Below are positions 1 to 14,783 of a DNA stretch of 64,000 nt, piece after piece. The translations under genes were made by a program, and so were the position numbers. The stretch spans positions 620,001 through 684,000 of the forward strand of contig MU839840.1 of assembly GCA_030411725.1 (NCBI GenBank). Direction: 5' to 3'. The number at the start of each line of letters is the position of its first letter. The first letter of the stretch is position 1. The notes under the pieces are model-generated. The model saw only the letters and a list, made by a program, of their open reading frames with translations. It was not told the origin of the DNA and ran no database searches. This DNA comes from Echria macrotheca. Lineage: Eukaryota > Ascomycota > Sordariomycetes > Sordariales > Schizotheciaceae.

Positions 1-1054
1 AGCGTCGTTCTTCTTTCACATGGATCGTGACGTCCGGGAAGCTGATTGTTATAAACCCACCCCTTTGTTAGCCGACACTGGGGTTGCCCTATCAAGGATC
101 AGCCACCAGGACGGCAAGCTGCATCAGGCCTTCCCAAGCAAAAGAAAAGAAAGCCGATATACTGTGTGTGGTATGATAGAGAGGACTGGAGTCTAGACCA
201 TTTGGGTTTTTTTGGTTAGTACGCAGTTCTGTGTAGAGTAGATTCTGTATTGACGAGCCTCTCTGGACCATCGCATCTTGGACGATGCTTAGTGTAGCAC
301 TATATGAACGCTAGCAAGACTGCGTGGATTGGATGTCTCGTGAAACGGGCAGCGGGTCTTCCCTTGTTAGCATAATAAGCGAAGGTGGCGACCGGAAGTC
401 TCTAAGTATGAATGCAAGACGCGTAGACACAAAGACGGAGATGCGACGGACTGTTTATAAACATACTCTATTCCGTATGGTGGTTCGCACATGCCTGTCG
501 CAGTCGCCGGGAGTGCTTCGAGAAGGGGAATGGTTCTGTAGCCCACTGCGTGAAACCAGTAAGTGGCCGGCAGTTTCCACGAGCTGCAAAGGCGATTCTG
601 CAGTAGCAGGCCAGCCGGCGAATCAGGGCGCGGCCGTGGAGCCACGAATGTCCGGGCCCCTGACGCATGCCTTGTGCGCGACAGGGATGCGGCAGAGTCG
701 CGTCAACCGAACTGGCGAGGAAACGGCCATTCTCGCTGGAGCAGTCATCCGAATCAACACCATTCATTGCATGGCACTTGGGCATTTTCTGTTCCCCCTT
801 TACTTTTGATAATAATCTTGTCGACACGACGGCGCCACATTCCTCCAGAGATACCCAGCGACGACGCTCCTTCGCTTCTTGTCCCCTCGGGCGCCACGCC
901 GAAACCGAACGCTTTTTTTTCGAGAGAGACTGGGACGACGGCGTCCTCCGATCACACTCCCTCTCTAGTCCATCCGACCCAACATCCGATCCCGAAGAAA
1001 TGAGAGCGGCCGATCCGTGATAGTGTCGACCACCTCGCATTCCCACACATCGCC
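1..1054. other. Intergenic / dynein heavy chain upstream region
   Basis: No supportable gene. The reading frames here are short, overlap one another on both strands and resemble nothing known. The last 250 bases before the dynein start are rich in C/T runs and include a T8 tract near 907-920, which is usual for a fungal promoter and leader. The left end may hold the 3' region of a gene outside the window. Confidence 0.5.
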
Positions 1055-4000
1055 ATGGAAGCGGTGGCGTCTCCCCAGACGCTGAGCCCCGGCGCAAATG
1101 GCGTCGCAGCTGCTTCGTTTGGCGTCGACCCGGCCCGCGTCGTCGACCACCTTACCGCCCTGCTCGAGGCCGCTCTCGGCGCGACGCGGACTGAGCTCGA
1201 GGCTCCGAATAGCTTGCTTCACAAGTCCCGATACGCCGATACGGTGCACCGATGCACGCGCTTCGCTTCGGATTCCCTCGTAGCCCTTTACATCCAGAAA
1301 GACCTCGCCCCTACCACCTCGCTAGAAAATGGGACGACGGAACAAGGTATGGCTAGATCTACTTCATCGACCCCCATTGACGGAATACTGATACTTGGCA
1401 GATGCCCCGTCACATGTGTACAGCATCTCTCTCGATCTGTCCCCGACGTCGGTGACAGTCGCCTTCCTCGTCCTCCTGAAACGGCCTCAACCATTAGACC
1501 CTAACATCCCGATAACATCACAGATCCAGGTGCTCAACCTTCCTGGCCCTGCGTACTTGGCATCAAGTGGTGGCGACCAGGGGCCAAACGGATCACCGTA
1601 CGAAATCCTCCAGCTGTATCTCCACAACGGCCTTGCGCCGTACTTCGATGCCAGCACCAAGACGCAGCAGGCGCTCAGCGGCAGCAGGGGGCGGCCGGAT
1701 GTGGATGCGAAAACGGGAATCCCGGTAACCAAGAAACGCTGGACGGAACTGGAACTCAGTCTCGCCCATCTGCAACAAAATGTCGAGATACCCGAGGTCT
1801 CGCTGCCGTTCCACCCGTTGGTGCAGAATGCCCTAGACGATGCCGCCCGCGCTCATGTCAAGCCGACGCTGGAGCTGATCCCCGCTAATGCGCTGCAAGA
1901 CAGCTCGTTCCTCAACAGCTTGCAGGCGACGGTCAACAACTGGATCAAGTCGATCCAAGTGATTACCAAGATGACGCGGGATCCGAGCACCGGCACGGCG
2001 AATCAGGAGATCAACTTTTGGCTGTCGATGGAATCGGCCCTCGAGGGCATCGAGGCTCAACTGCGGAGCGAGGGCGTGACCCTCACCCTGGAGATTCTGA
2101 AGCATGCGAAGCGGTTCCAAGCTACCGTCAGCTTCTCTGCGGACACGGGGCTGAAGGAGGCCATGGAGAAGGTGCAAAAGTACAACCAGCTTATGCGCGA
2201 CTTTCCGCTGGACGAGCTGCTCTCTGCCACTACGCTACCTAAAGTCCAGGACTCGATTGGTCAGATCTTTGTGCATCTGAACAAGAAGCTGAGGATATGC
2301 CCGTATCCCATCCGCCGAGCTCTGCCACTCGTCGAGGCGATCTCGGGAGACCTGGACGAGGTTCTTCACCGGCTGCTCCCGGGGACGGAGCTGGTCAAGC
2401 TGGATTATCCCGAGTTCACGAGCGTCATGAGGCAGGCAGAGAGCATCTTCAAGGCGTGGGATGAAAATATCAAGGAGTTCACCAACGTTGCCCGGGAGGT
2501 CACACGTCGCAGGAATGAAAAGTTCATCCCCATCAAGATCAACCCTCGACATGCAGAGTTGCAGGCTCGGCTTAAATATGTCTGCAACTTTCGCGACAAC
2601 CACGAGCAGCTCCAGCGGACCATCGTGAACGTGCTTGGCCCCAAGGCAACCATCAATGGTATTGTCGAGGGCACAGGCGTAAACGGCGCCGCCACCGCGA
2701 TTGTCGAGGAGATTGGAGACGTCGATGCCGTCGAAGAGGTCAGGCAAGCGTGGGAAGCCTTGAAGGATGTCGACCTGCTCGATGTCACGCCGGAGGGTAC
2801 GCAGAAGTGGGCGCGGGCCGAGAATACCTACAACGAACGAACATCGCGTGTCGAAAACTCGATCATTGCACGCCTGCGCGACCGACTAGCAACGGCCAAA
2901 AATGCAAACGAGATGTTTCGGGTATTTTCCAAGTTCAACGCTCTCTTCGTTCGGCCCAAGATCCGCGGTGCTATCGCCGAGTATCAGACGCAGCTCATCG
3001 AGAATGTGAAGCAGGCCATCACAGCTCTCCACGAGCGGTTCAAGCAGCAGTACGGACACTCCGAGGCCCACGCGATGGCACAGCTCCACGACTTGCCTCC
3101 GGTGTCGGGTGCTATTATCTGGGCGCGCCAAATCGAGCGCCAGCTCGACGGCTACATGAAAAAGGTGGAGGATGTTCTGGGAGCTGACTGGGCCATCCAT
3201 GCCGAGGGACAACGGTTACAGACCGAGAGTGACCTGTTCAGAAAGAAACTCGATACCCGGCCGATTTTCGAGGCTTGGCTTCACGATGTGCAGAGGAAAG
3301 GAGTCTCGATATCCGGCCTTCTCTTCAGCATCAATAGGATCCGCTCGGCAGGTAACATGCTCGAGCTTGCGGTCAACTTCGATGCGCAGGTCATCGCACT
3401 CTTCAAGGAAACCAGGAATCTGCTGTGGCTCAATTTTCCCGTGCCGCACTCGATTAACAACGTGGCTAAGGAGGCCAAAAGGGTTTATCCCTATGCTGTT
3501 AGCTTGATGGAAAGTGTCCGGACGTTCGCCCAGACCAGCCGGCAGATCACCGACATGTCAGAAGTCGCAGTCCTCCTGAGCGGCCACCGGAATGAGGTCT
3601 ACACGCTCATCGTCAAGGGCATCCCCCTGCAGTGGGAGTCCTTCGTCAATACATATGAGGTGCATTTCAAGGCTTTTGCGACCACTGACCTCGACTATGC
3701 CGGCAAAAACGGCCACAGCAAGCACGTCATGTTTATTCGCGAATTTGCCGCGGCTGTCTCTGTCCTCCAGACCAAGACGACAACGCTGACCAATATCCAT
3801 GCCACGGTGCAAAAGGCATTGACTGAGCTCGAGAGGTGTCCCTATGAGGCTTCCGCTTTTGAATCTCGCCTCGAGGCGATCCAAATCGCTGTCGACCAGC
3901 TCAACCTCGAGCAGTACGTCAACCTCGGCTTCTGGGTCGATCGCATGAACCGTCAGATCATGCGCATCTTGCTCTCGCGTCTGCAGCAAGCTATTCAGGC

Positions 4001-7000
4001 GTGGATCGAGGCTTTCGAGGACGAGCACGTCGAAAAGCTGGGCGACCGCAGGCGAGGCTATGAGAACACCGAAGTGTCGAAAGCGGATGTCCCGGTCATT
4101 AAAAAGCTGGTCCATGAGATTACGATGCGTAACCAAGTCATCTATCTGGACCCGCCACTGGAGTTCGCCCGGGCAAGCTGGTTCTCGCAGCTGCAGGAGT
4201 GGATCGGCGTCATCTGCAATCTCAAAAAGATCAAAGCCACACGCTACCAGATGAGCCTCAGCACGGCAGTGTATGACGAGCCGCGTTTCAACGACCTACC
4301 GAGCGAGTGTACCGACGCGCTTTTACGCGTCCAGACGTCGGTCGAGAAGAAGATTAGCGAGATCAGCAACTATGTGGAGAAGTGGCTGCAGTTTCAGTCA
4401 CTCTGGGATCTTCAATCGGAACATGTGTACGACATGCTCGGCGACCAGCTCTCCCGGTGGCTGCAGCTGCTCCAGGAAATCCGAAAGGCGCGTCAAACTT
4501 TTGATACCACGGAAGTTAGCCGGTCGTTCGGCCATATTACCATCCACTACGATCAGGTCCAGACCAAAGTCAACTCCAAGTACGATCAGTGGCAGCATGA
4601 GATCCTCATCAAGTTTGCGTCGCGCCTCGGCGCACGCATGGTCGAGGTCCATGCGGAGATCGAGAAGGCCCGAAAGGACTTGGAAGGGCACTCCATGGCC
4701 GACAACTCGACGGCGCAGGCTGTCCAGTTTATCACCGTCGTGCAAATGTGCAAGCGACAGGTGAAACTCTGGGCGCCCGAGATCGAAATTTTCCGACAAG
4801 GAGAGTCGACGCTTGTTCGGCAGCGCTACCAGTTCCCCAACGACTGGCTCCATGCCGAGCAGATCGACGGTTCTTGGGATGCGCTCAACGAGCTGCTCGC
4901 CCGCAAGGCCAAAATCGTCCAGGACCAGACGGATGCCCTACGAGCCAAGATTGACGCCGAGGAGCAGGTTGTCAATGCCAAGATTGTCGAGATTGCCAGC
5001 CAGTGGAATGAAGAAAAGCCGGTCTCGGGGACCATTGCGCCTGACGTCGCCTCGGCGACCCTCGGTGTTTTCGAGACCAAGATCACCAAGCTCCAGGAGG
5101 AGTCGGCGATGGTGGCCAAGGCGAAGGAGGCACTCGATCTCCCGGTGGCACAAGAAACATCACTTGCCATCATTCTGGAGGAGGTCCAGGATTTCAAGTC
5201 CGTCTGGGCATCCCTGTCGACGATATGGAAGAACCTCAACGAGCTGCGCGAGATTCCCTGGAACAGCGTGCAGCCGCGGAAGATCAGGGCCTCCATCGAC
5301 AGCCTCATCAAGATGACCAAAGAAATGCCGAGCAGGATGCGACAATACGCGGCCTTTGAGCATATCCAAAACATTCTGCGGCAGCATATGAAGGTCAACC
5401 CGATGCTCGGCGAGCTCAAGTCGGAAGCGGTCCGCGATCGCCACTGGACCAAGATTTACAAACAAATCAAGCCTGGCAAGCGGTACTCGCCTGTCTCGAT
5501 GACCCTCGGCGATGTTTGGGATCTCAATCTGGTGGCCACCGAAGTCATCGTCAAGGACATCATCATTCAGGCGCAGGGCGAGATGGCTTTGGAGGAATTC
5601 CTTAAGCAGGTGCGCGAGACGTGGACGGGCTACGGTCTCGAGCTGGTGAACTACCAGAACAAGTGCCGTCTCATCCGAGGCTGGGACGACCTGTTTGCCA
5701 AGTGCAGCGAGAACTTGAACTCGCTGCAAGCGATGAGGCATTCTCCGTACTACAAGGAGTTTGAGGAAGAGGCTGCCGCGTGGGAGGACAAGCTAAATCG
5801 CGTCCACGTCCTGTTCGATGTCTGGATCGACGTCCAGCGGCAATGGGTCTACCTCGAGGGCGTCTTCACCGGCAACGCCGATATCAAGCACCTGCTTCCG
5901 ATCGAGTCGTCCCGATTTCAGAACATCAACAGCGAGTTTTCGGCCGTGATGAAAAAGGTGTACAAGCAGCCCAACGTTCTCGATGTCCTCAATATTCCCA
6001 ACGTCCAGAAGTCTCTGGAGCGTCTTGCCGAGTTGCTCAACAAGATCCAGAAGGCGCTCGGAGAGTATCTTGAGAAGGAGCGCGTGTCGTTCCCGCGCTT
6101 CTACTTTGTGGGCGACGAGGACTTGCTGGAAATGATTGGCAACAGCAACGATACCATGCGCATTGCCAAGCACTTCAAAAAGATGTTCGCCGGCCTCAAC
6201 GGGCTGATCATGGATGAGGAGTCCATCGTGTCCGGGTTTACCTCGAAGGAGGGCGAGGCGGTTCGTCTTAAGAAGGAGATCAACCTCGTCAAGACGCCGA
6301 GAATCAACGACTGGCTCGCGCTCCTAGAAAATGGCATGAAGGCAACTTTAGCCGAGCTCCTCGCCGAAGCGGTTGAAGAATTCACGCCGATCTTCTCCAG
6401 TGACACCATCGACAAGGACGCCTTGAACAAGTTCATGGAGGGTTACCCAAGCCAAATCGTTGTCTTGGCTACCCAGGTCGTCTGGACCACCGCCGTCGAC
6501 CAGGCGCTCACCGACGGAGGGAAAGGGCTCCAGTCTCTGTTCGACCGAGAAGTCCAGGTGCTCAGGCTCCTTGCTGACACGGTTCTGGGAGACCTCGAGG
6601 TTCTGATGCGGAAGAAGTGCGAGCAGCTCATCACCGAATGTGTGCACCAGCGTGACGTGATCGAGAGGCTCATCAAGCTCAACGCCGGCTCCAACACGCA
6701 TTATATGTGGCTGCTGCAAATGAGATATGTCTACAACCCCGAGGGACCCTTCCTTCAACGCTTGCATATCAAGATGGCCAACGCGAAGCTCAACTACGGT
6801 TTTGAGTACCTCGGTGTCCCCGACAGGCTCGTCCGCACGCCGCTTACCGACCGTTGCTTCCTCACCCTCACGCAGGCCCTCTGCCAGCGTCTCGGCGGCT
6901 CGCCTTACGGCCCGGCTGGCACGGGCAAGACGGAGTCCGTCAAAGCCCTCGGTATTCAGCTTGGTCGTTTCACCCTCGTCTTCTGCTGCGACGACACATT

Positions 7001-10000
7001 CGACTTCCAGGCCATGGGCCGTATCTTCCTGGGTATCTGCCAAGTCGGTGCCTGGGGCTGCTTCGACGAGTTCAACCGTCTCGAAGAGAGAATTCTCTCG
7101 GCTGTTTCGCAGCAGATCCAGAACATCCAGCTCGGCCTGAAGCAGGGCGCCGAAGACGAAAAGGCCCAGATCGAGCTCGTCGGCCGCCAGCTCCGTGTCA
7201 ACGCCAACACCGGCATCTTCATCACCATGAATCCTGGATACGCTGGCCGCTCGAATCTTCCGGACAATCTGAAGAAGCTGTTCCGCAGCGTGGCCATGTC
7301 GAAGCCCGACAAGGAGCTCATCGCCGAAGTCATGCTCTACTCCCAGGGCTTCAACCAAGCCAAGCAGCTCTCGAAGCATACCGTCCCGTTCTTCGACCAG
7401 TGCGCGGCCAAGTTGTCGAAGCAGGCCCACTACGATTTCGGTCTCCGTGCTCTCAAGAGCGTTCTGGTGAGCTCTGGCGGTCTGAAACGTGCCCGTTTGA
7501 CACACACCGGTGGTGATCTGGGAGCGGAGGAGGTCGTCGAACCCGAGATTATTGTCCAGAGCATCCGAGAGACAATCGCTCCGAAACTCATCAAGTCCGA
7601 TGTCGAGATCATGATGGACATCGAGGAAGTCTGCTTCCCCGGCGTCAAGTATGTTCCGGCCAATCTCGCACAGCTCGAGGAAGCCATCCGTCGCCTTGCC
7701 GACGAGAGGCAGCTTGTGGTCAACGACATCTGGATGACCAAGATCCTTCAGCTCTACCAGATCCAAAAGATTCATCACGGTGTTATGATGGTCGGCAACT
7801 CGGGGTCTGGAAAGTCTGCGGCTTGGAGGCTGCTACTCGATGCTCTCCAACAAGTCGAGAACGTCGAGGGCGTCTCACATGTCATCGACAGCAAGGTCAT
7901 GTCCAAGGAGGCTCTCTACGGAAACCTCGATTCCACCACACGCGAGTGGACTGACGGTCTCTTTACGAGCATTCTTCGCAAGATCGTCGACAACCTTCGC
8001 GGCGAGGACACGAAGCGCCACTGGATTGTCTTCGATGGTGATGTCGATCCCGAGTGGGTGGAAAATCTCAACAGTGTGCTCGACGACAATAAGCTGTTGA
8101 CATTGCCCAACGGAGAGCGTCTCAACCTGCCGCCCAATGTGCGCATCATGTTTGAAGTCGAGAATCTGAAGTACGCCACGCTCGCCACCGTCAGTCGTTG
8201 CGGTATGGTCTGGTTCAGCGAGGACACCGTCACGCCCAGCATGATGGTCACGAACTACCTCCAGACATTGAGGACTGTCGCGTTCGAGGATCTGGACGAG
8301 GATGCTGTTGCAACTGGCCAGAGCTCCGCCAAGGCGCTGGCCACGCAGAGCCAGGCCGCCGACCTGTTGCATACCTATCTCACCACTGATGACTTTATCC
8401 ACGCCGCCCTCCAGCAGGCCGAAGGCTACAGCCATATCATGGAGTTCACGGTTTCCCGCGTTCTCAACACGCTGTTCTCGCTGCTCAACAAGGCGGTCCG
8501 AGACATGATCAAGTACAATGAACAGCACAGCGACTTCCCGCTAGAGCCGGAGCAGGCTGAGGCCTACGTCTCCAAGAAGCTTCTTCTTGCCATGGTCTGG
8601 GCTTTAACCGGCGATTGTCCTCTGATGGACCGCAAGGCCTTTGGTGATAAGGTGGCAGGGCTTGCGAGCTTCGGGTCTCCGCCGCTCGATGGCACCAGCT
8701 CGCTCATCGACTTTGATGTGTCCCTTCCGAGGGCCGAATGGACACCTTGGCAGAACCAGGTGCCGACTATCGAGGTCAATACCCACTCTGTCACACAGAC
8801 TGATGTGGTTATTCCGACGCTGGATACCGTCCGCCATGAGGATGTCCTGTACTCTTGGCTGGCTGAACATAAGCCTCTCCTTCTCTGTGGTCCTCCTGGT
8901 TCCGGAAAGACCATGACCCTGTTCAGTGCTCTTCGCAAGTTGCCCAATATGGAGGTCGTCGGTCTCAACTTCTCTAGCGCCACGACCCCAGACCTCCTCA
9001 TCAAGACTTTTGAGCAGTACTGCGAGTACAAGAAGACACTCAACGGTGTGATGCTATCGCCGACGCAGATCGGACGGTGGTTGGTCATCTTCTGCGACGA
9101 GATCAACCTGCCCGCTCCCGACAAGTACGGTACCCAACGCGCCATCTCGTTCCTTCGCCAGCTCGTTGAGCATAACGGGTTCTGGCGAACGTCGGACAAG
9201 TCCTGGGTCACGCTCGACAGAATCCAGTTTGTTGGCGCATGTAACCCTCCGACCGACGCCGGTCGTACGCCGATGGGTGCCCGATTCCTTCGGCACGCGC
9301 CCCTTATCATGGTCGACTATCCCGGAGAGCAATCACTCATGCAAATCTACGGCACCTTCAACTCGGCCGTGCTTAAGATCATCCCGTCCCTGCGGGGCTA
9401 TGCCGAACCCCTCACCCAGGCCATGGTTCGCTTCTACTTGGAGTCACAGCAGCGATTCACTCCCAAGATTCAGCCACACTATGTCTACAGTCCTCGTGAG
9501 CTGACACGCTGGGTTCGCGGCGTGTACGAAGCCATCAAGCCTCTGGAGACTTTGTCAGTGGAGGGTCTCATCCGCATCTGGGCCCATGAAGCTCTTCGTC
9601 TCTTCCAGGACCGTCTCGTTATGGAGGATGAGCGGAAATGGACTGACGATGCAGTGCGGCGCATTGCTATCGAGTACTTCCCCACCATCGATGAGAATAA
9701 GGCGCTCGGCGGCCCTATCCTGTTCTCCAACTGGCTGTCGAAGCACTACGTGCCAGTCGACCGTGAACAGCTGCGTGACTTCGTCAAGGCCAGACTCAAG
9801 ACGTTCTGCGAAGAAGAGGTGGACGTTCCGCTTATCCTGTTCAACGATGTCCTCGAACACGTTCTCCGCATTGATCGTGTCTTCCGGCAGCCTCAGGGTC
9901 ATCTGATCCTCATCGGTGTCAGTGGCAGTGGCAAGACGACGCTCTCGCGCTTCGTCGCGTGGATGAACGGCCTCAAAGTGTTCCAGATCAAGGTGCATGG

Positions 10001-13000
10001 CAAGTATTCGGCCGAAGACTTTGACGAAGACCTCCGAGAGGTGCTACGGCGTTGCGGCTGCAAGGGCGAGAAGATCTGCTTTATCATGGACGAGTCCAAC
10101 GTCCTCGACTCCGGCTTCTTGGAGCGCATGAACACCCTACTTGCCAACGCGGAAGTGCCTGGTCTCTTCGAAGGCGACGACCTCGCCGCTTTGATGACAG
10201 CCTGCAAAGAAGGGGCACAGCGGCAGGGTCTCCTCTTGGACTCCCAGGAAGAGCTGTACAAGTGGTTCACTGGGCAGATTGTTAAGAACCTGCACGTCGT
10301 CTTCACCATGAATCCTCCCGAGGACGGCCTGTCCTCCAAGGCCGCCACATCGCCCGCCCTGTTCAACCGCTGCGTGCTTAACTGGTTCGGCGACTGGTCC
10401 GACCAGGCCCTCTTCCAGGTCGCCCATGAGCTTACCCATTCTGTCGACCTGGATCGTCCCAACTATGCTGCCCCAGATTCCATTCCGGTGGCGTACCGCG
10501 GTCTCACACTCCCGCCGTCGCATCGCGAGGCTGTTGTCAACTCGATGGTCCATATCCACTACTCGCTGCAGCGGTTCAACGAGAAGCTCGTCAAGCAGCA
10601 GGGCAAGGTCACCTTCCTCACGCCCCGCCACTTCCTGGACTTTGTGGCGCAGTATGTCAAGCTTTATAACGAAAAGCGTGAGGATCTTGAGGAGCAGCAG
10701 CGCCATCTCAACGTTGGTCTCGAGAAGCTGCGAGACACCGTCGACAAGGTGCGGGATCTCCGCGTCAGTCTCGCCGAGAAGAAGGCGCAGCTCGAGCAAA
10801 AAGACGCCGAGGCAAACGAGAAGCTGCAGCGCATGGTCGCAGACCAGCGAGAGGCTGAGCAGAGGAAGAACACGTCGCTCGAGATCCAGGCGGCGCTGGA
10901 GAAGCAAGAAGCAGAAGTGGCATCGCGCAGAAAGATCGTGCTCGAGGACCTGGCAAAGGCCGAGCCGGCGGTCGAGGAGGCGAAGGCCTCGGTCAGCAAT
11001 ATCAAGAGACAGCACCTCACCGAAGTGCGTTCCATGGCGAACCCTCCGCAGGGCGTCCGGCTTGCATTGGACTCGGTGTGCACCTTGATTGGACACAAAG
11101 TCAGCGACTGGAAGCAAGTCCAGGCTGTTGTCCGGAAAGACGATTTTATTGCTAGCATCATTAACTTCGACAACGAGAGACAGATGACGAAGGCGCTGAG
11201 GGTCAAGATGCGCAACGAATTCTTGAGCAACCCCGAGTTCACTTTCGAAAAGGTCAACCGTGCCAGCAAAGCATGCGGTCCTCTTGTCCAGTGGGTTGAG
11301 GCTCAGGTCAACTACGCCGAGATCCTGGATCGCGTTGGTCCTCTGAGAGATGAGGTCGCTCAGCTCGAGGAGCAGGCACTTCAGACCAAGGCGGAGGCCA
11401 GAGCTGTTGAGATGACGATTGAGAACCTCGAGAAGAGCATATCCACGTACAAGACCGAGTACGCGTCGCTCATAAGCGAAACACAGGCCATCAAGGCCGA
11501 GATGTCTCGCGTCCAGTTCAAGGTCGACCGCAGTGTGAAGCTTCTCGACAGCCTGTCGTCTGAGCGGACCCGTTGGGAGGAGGGAAGCAAGTCGTTCGAG
11601 ACCCAGATCAGCACCCTTGTCGGTGATGTCCTGGTCGCGGCCGCCTTCCTCGCGTACAGCGGTCTCTACGACCAGACGTTCCGAAAGTCGATGATGGAGG
11701 ACTGGCTCCACCAGCTGCATCTCTCCGGCATTCACTTCAAGCAGCACAACCCCGTCACCGAATATCTTTCGACGGCTGACGAGCGACTCGGATGGCAAGA
11801 ACACACGCTACCGGTCGATGACCTCTGCACGGAGAATGCGATTATTCTCAAGCGGTTCAACCGGTATCCGCTCATCATTGATCCGTCTGGACGCGTCACC
11901 GAATTTCTGCAGAGAGAGTGCAAGGATCGCCGACTTACCGTCACCAGTTTCCTTGACGATTCGTTCACCAAGCAGCTCGAGAGCTCTCTTCGTTTCGGCA
12001 ATCCAATTCTCATCCAGGATGCTGAGCATCTCGACCCCGTGCTCAACCACGTCCTCAACAAGGAGTACCAGAAGACTGGCGGGCGTGTGCTGATCCAGCT
12101 TGGCAAGCAGCAGATCGACTTTTCTCCATCGTTCAAGCTCTATCTCTCTACTCGGGATCCTTCGGCAACGTTTGCGCCGGATATTTGCAGTCGCACGACG
12201 TTTGTCAACTTCACAGTTACCCAGAGCAGCCTGCAAACCCAGTCGTTGGCCGAAGTTCTCAAGTCCGAGCGGCCAGACGTCGACGAGAGGCGATCCAACC
12301 TCATCAAACTGCAGGGTGAGTTCAAGGTGCACCTGCGTCAGCTCGAGAAGCGCCTCCTGCAAGCGCTCAACGAGTCTCGCGGCAATATCCTTGATGACGA
12401 CAATGTCATTGAGACGCTCGAGACGCTCAAGACGGAGGCAGCCGAGATCTCGGCCAAGATGAGCAACACCGAAGGCGTCATGGCCGAGGTTGAAGAGATC
12501 ACGCTCCAGTACAATATCATTGCGAGATCTTGCAGTGCCATCTTTGCTGTTCTTGAGCAGCTGCACTACCTCAACCACTTCTACCAGTTCTCCCTGCAGT
12601 ACTTCCTCGACATCTTCCACTCGGTCCTCCATGGCAACCCGCGTCTCGCAAATGAGACGAACCACAATATTCGCCGCGATGTCATTGTCAAAGATTTGTT
12701 CGTGACGACTTGCAAGAGGACCGGCTTGGGTCTGCTGCAAAGGGATCGCATCACGCTGGCCATGCTTCTCGCCCAGGCTTCCCCTTACAAGATGGACAAG
12801 GGTCTATTGGATATCATTCTGGACCAGAGAGTCGAGGGCAAGGACGTGTCGTCAGACATTAGCGCCGCGGACGAGATGTTTGCGCGTGCCAGGCGCATTG
12901 CGGCGATCAAGGACAAACTTGATGACATACCGGCGTCGGATTGGGACAAGTTCTTCACCGAAGAAGTCGCCGAGAACTACGTGCCCAAGATCTGGAGTGA

Positions 13001-14183
13001 CAATACCGACGAAAACGACAAGGCCCTCTTGGTCCTGCTCCTTGTCAAGCTCTTCCGCCTCGACCGGTTCGTCCCAGCCGCCGAACGCTTTGTCACGCTG
13101 GTCTTTGGTCCAGGTCTCTTCGACATTGTCGAGGATCTCAAGCAAACAGTGGACCAGGTCTCGGCGACCCGCCCGGTTGCCCTTGTTTCCAGCCCTGGCT
13201 TCGATGCTTCATACAAGGTCGACAGCCTCGTCGAACGCATGCGGGTGCGCTGCACAAACATTGCCATGGGATCCAACGAGGGTCTTGCCAGCGCCGACAA
13301 AGCCATTGCCAACGCCGCTCAGACTGGCTCATGGGTCCTCATCAAGAACGTCCACCTTGCGCCAACCTGGCTGCAGAGTCTTGAGAAGCGGATGGATTCG
13401 CTCAACCCGAACCCTGACTTTAGGCTCTTCCTGTCGATGGAATCGAGCCCCAAGATCCCCGTCAACCTGTTGCGGGCATCTCGTGTTCTGATGTACGAGC
13501 AGCCTGCCGGTGTCCGCGCCAACATGAAGGATTCCATGTCTTCGCTGTCGACACGGTCAGCCAAGAGTCCAGTGGAGCGCGCACGGTTGTATCTGCTGCT
13601 GTCCTTCCTGCACGCCGTCGTCCAAGAGAGACTGCGGTACGCGCCCAACCTTGGATGGAAGGGCTTTTGGGAGTTTAACGATGCCGACGTAAGTTTTGAT
13701 CACTTGGCCTTCATATTGTCGGTGAAGCTAACCAATCTGTAGTACGAATGCTCCGCCTTCGTGATCGACACGTGGATCGAGGTCGCAGCGCAGAGTCGCA
13801 CCAACATCGCCCCGTCCAACATACCATGGGACATGATCCGGTACCTGGTGACGGAGACATACGGCGGCAAGATCGACGACGAGGGCGATTTTGGTATGCT
13901 CGCGCAGCTCGTGCGCACGTTTTTGACTCCCGCGGCGTTCGATATCGGCCATAAGCTGGTCGAGGATACTGGGGGTGATTTGACGGTGCCCACGGGGACG
14001 TCGCTGCAGGAGTTTATGGGGTGGATACAGAAACTTCCCGAGCGCGAGCCGCCTACGTACCTGGGCCTGCCGGCGAACGCGGAGAAGTTGTTGCTCGTGG
14101 GGCTGGGGAGGAGTTTGATTGGGAATGTGAAGAAGGTTACGGATTTGTTGGATGAGGGGGAGGCTTTGATGGCTGAGGCTTAG
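1055..14183 (+). CDS. Cytoplasmic dynein 1 heavy chain
   Basis: This is the minus-end-directed microtubule motor subunit used in nuclear positioning and vesicle transport in hyphae. There are three exons: 1055-1346, 1402-13688 and 13743-14183. The introns are 55 and 54 nt (GTATGG..CAG; GTAAGT..TAG) and the joins keep frame, giving about 4,339 aa, the normal size for the family. The N-terminal tail and linker come first, followed by four AAA P-loops: GPAGTGKT near residue 1934 (AAA1), GNSGSGKS near 2229 (AAA2), GPPGSGKT near 2594 (AAA3) and GVSGSGKT near 2936 (AAA4). Next is the antiparallel stalk coiled coil (about 3185-3305 and 3410-3500), with the microtubule-binding domain near 3310-3400 between the two arms. 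AAA5, AAA6 and the C-terminal domain follow. The start ATG sits in CGCCATGG, and the N-terminus (VDPARVVDHLTALLEA) is typical of the family. It corresponds to Neurospora ro-1 and Aspergillus nudA. The gene converges with the Clr5 gene downstream. Confidence 0.98.
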
Positions 14184-14406
14184 TGTTTTCTTTGTTTCTG
14201 TAACGGTGTGTTGTACTGACCAGATGGGCATGGTGGCGTACCGGGTGGTTTTGATCAAAGGGGTGGTGCTGGTGGTGGTGGCTTGTAACTTTTTCTTCAC
14301 TTCACTGATACCCACCGGACTTTTTTTATTCAGATTGTAGGGTGATTGTTTTGTTTTGCAAGGCGGTGTTTTTGTTTAATTTAAACTATAGAGGAATACC
14401 TTGTCG

Positions 14407-14439
14407 TTGATTTACCATTGATTTACCATTGATTTGCCA
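14407..14439. repeat. 11-nt tandem repeat, 3 copies
   Basis: The unit TTGATTTACCA occurs three times head to tail; the last copy has one A-to-G change. It lies in the 3' flank of the dynein gene. Confidence 0.9.
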
Positions 14440-14593
14440 TGAGAGACTGACTGCCTGGGAAGGATGTCCTGGTGTTTCCGTAAGGCCCTGGCCGTAACGA
14501 GCCATGTAGAGAGAGAGCGGTGGAATCAATTGAGCTGTCGGCTTACAGCGCTGCGCTAGATGTCGTGATACCTGCTTGGCGTGAAATAATGTT

Positions 14594-14620
14594 GAGAGAG
14601 AGAGAGAGAGAGAGAGAGAG
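14594..14620. repeat. (GA)n microsatellite
   Basis: About 13 uninterrupted GA dinucleotides. Confidence 0.95.
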
Positions 14621-14783
14621 CACATTTGTGTCAAATCAAAAAGTCACTATACGACTTCCCAATCACCAAAACAAATATTTCGATGACTATCTATCTATCC
14701 TACCTATCTGATCGTGAAGTGTGTGCACCGAGAGGTATGGTGCTGTGAATCATGACTATATCCGCCAGGTCCTGTTAATCCCG

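Noticed and set aside
10137..11804. A 555-codon antisense frame within the dynein gene, and similar long antisense frames
   Set aside because: These are shadows of the strongly biased codon use of the dynein heavy chain; they encode Leu/Arg-rich sequence without domains.
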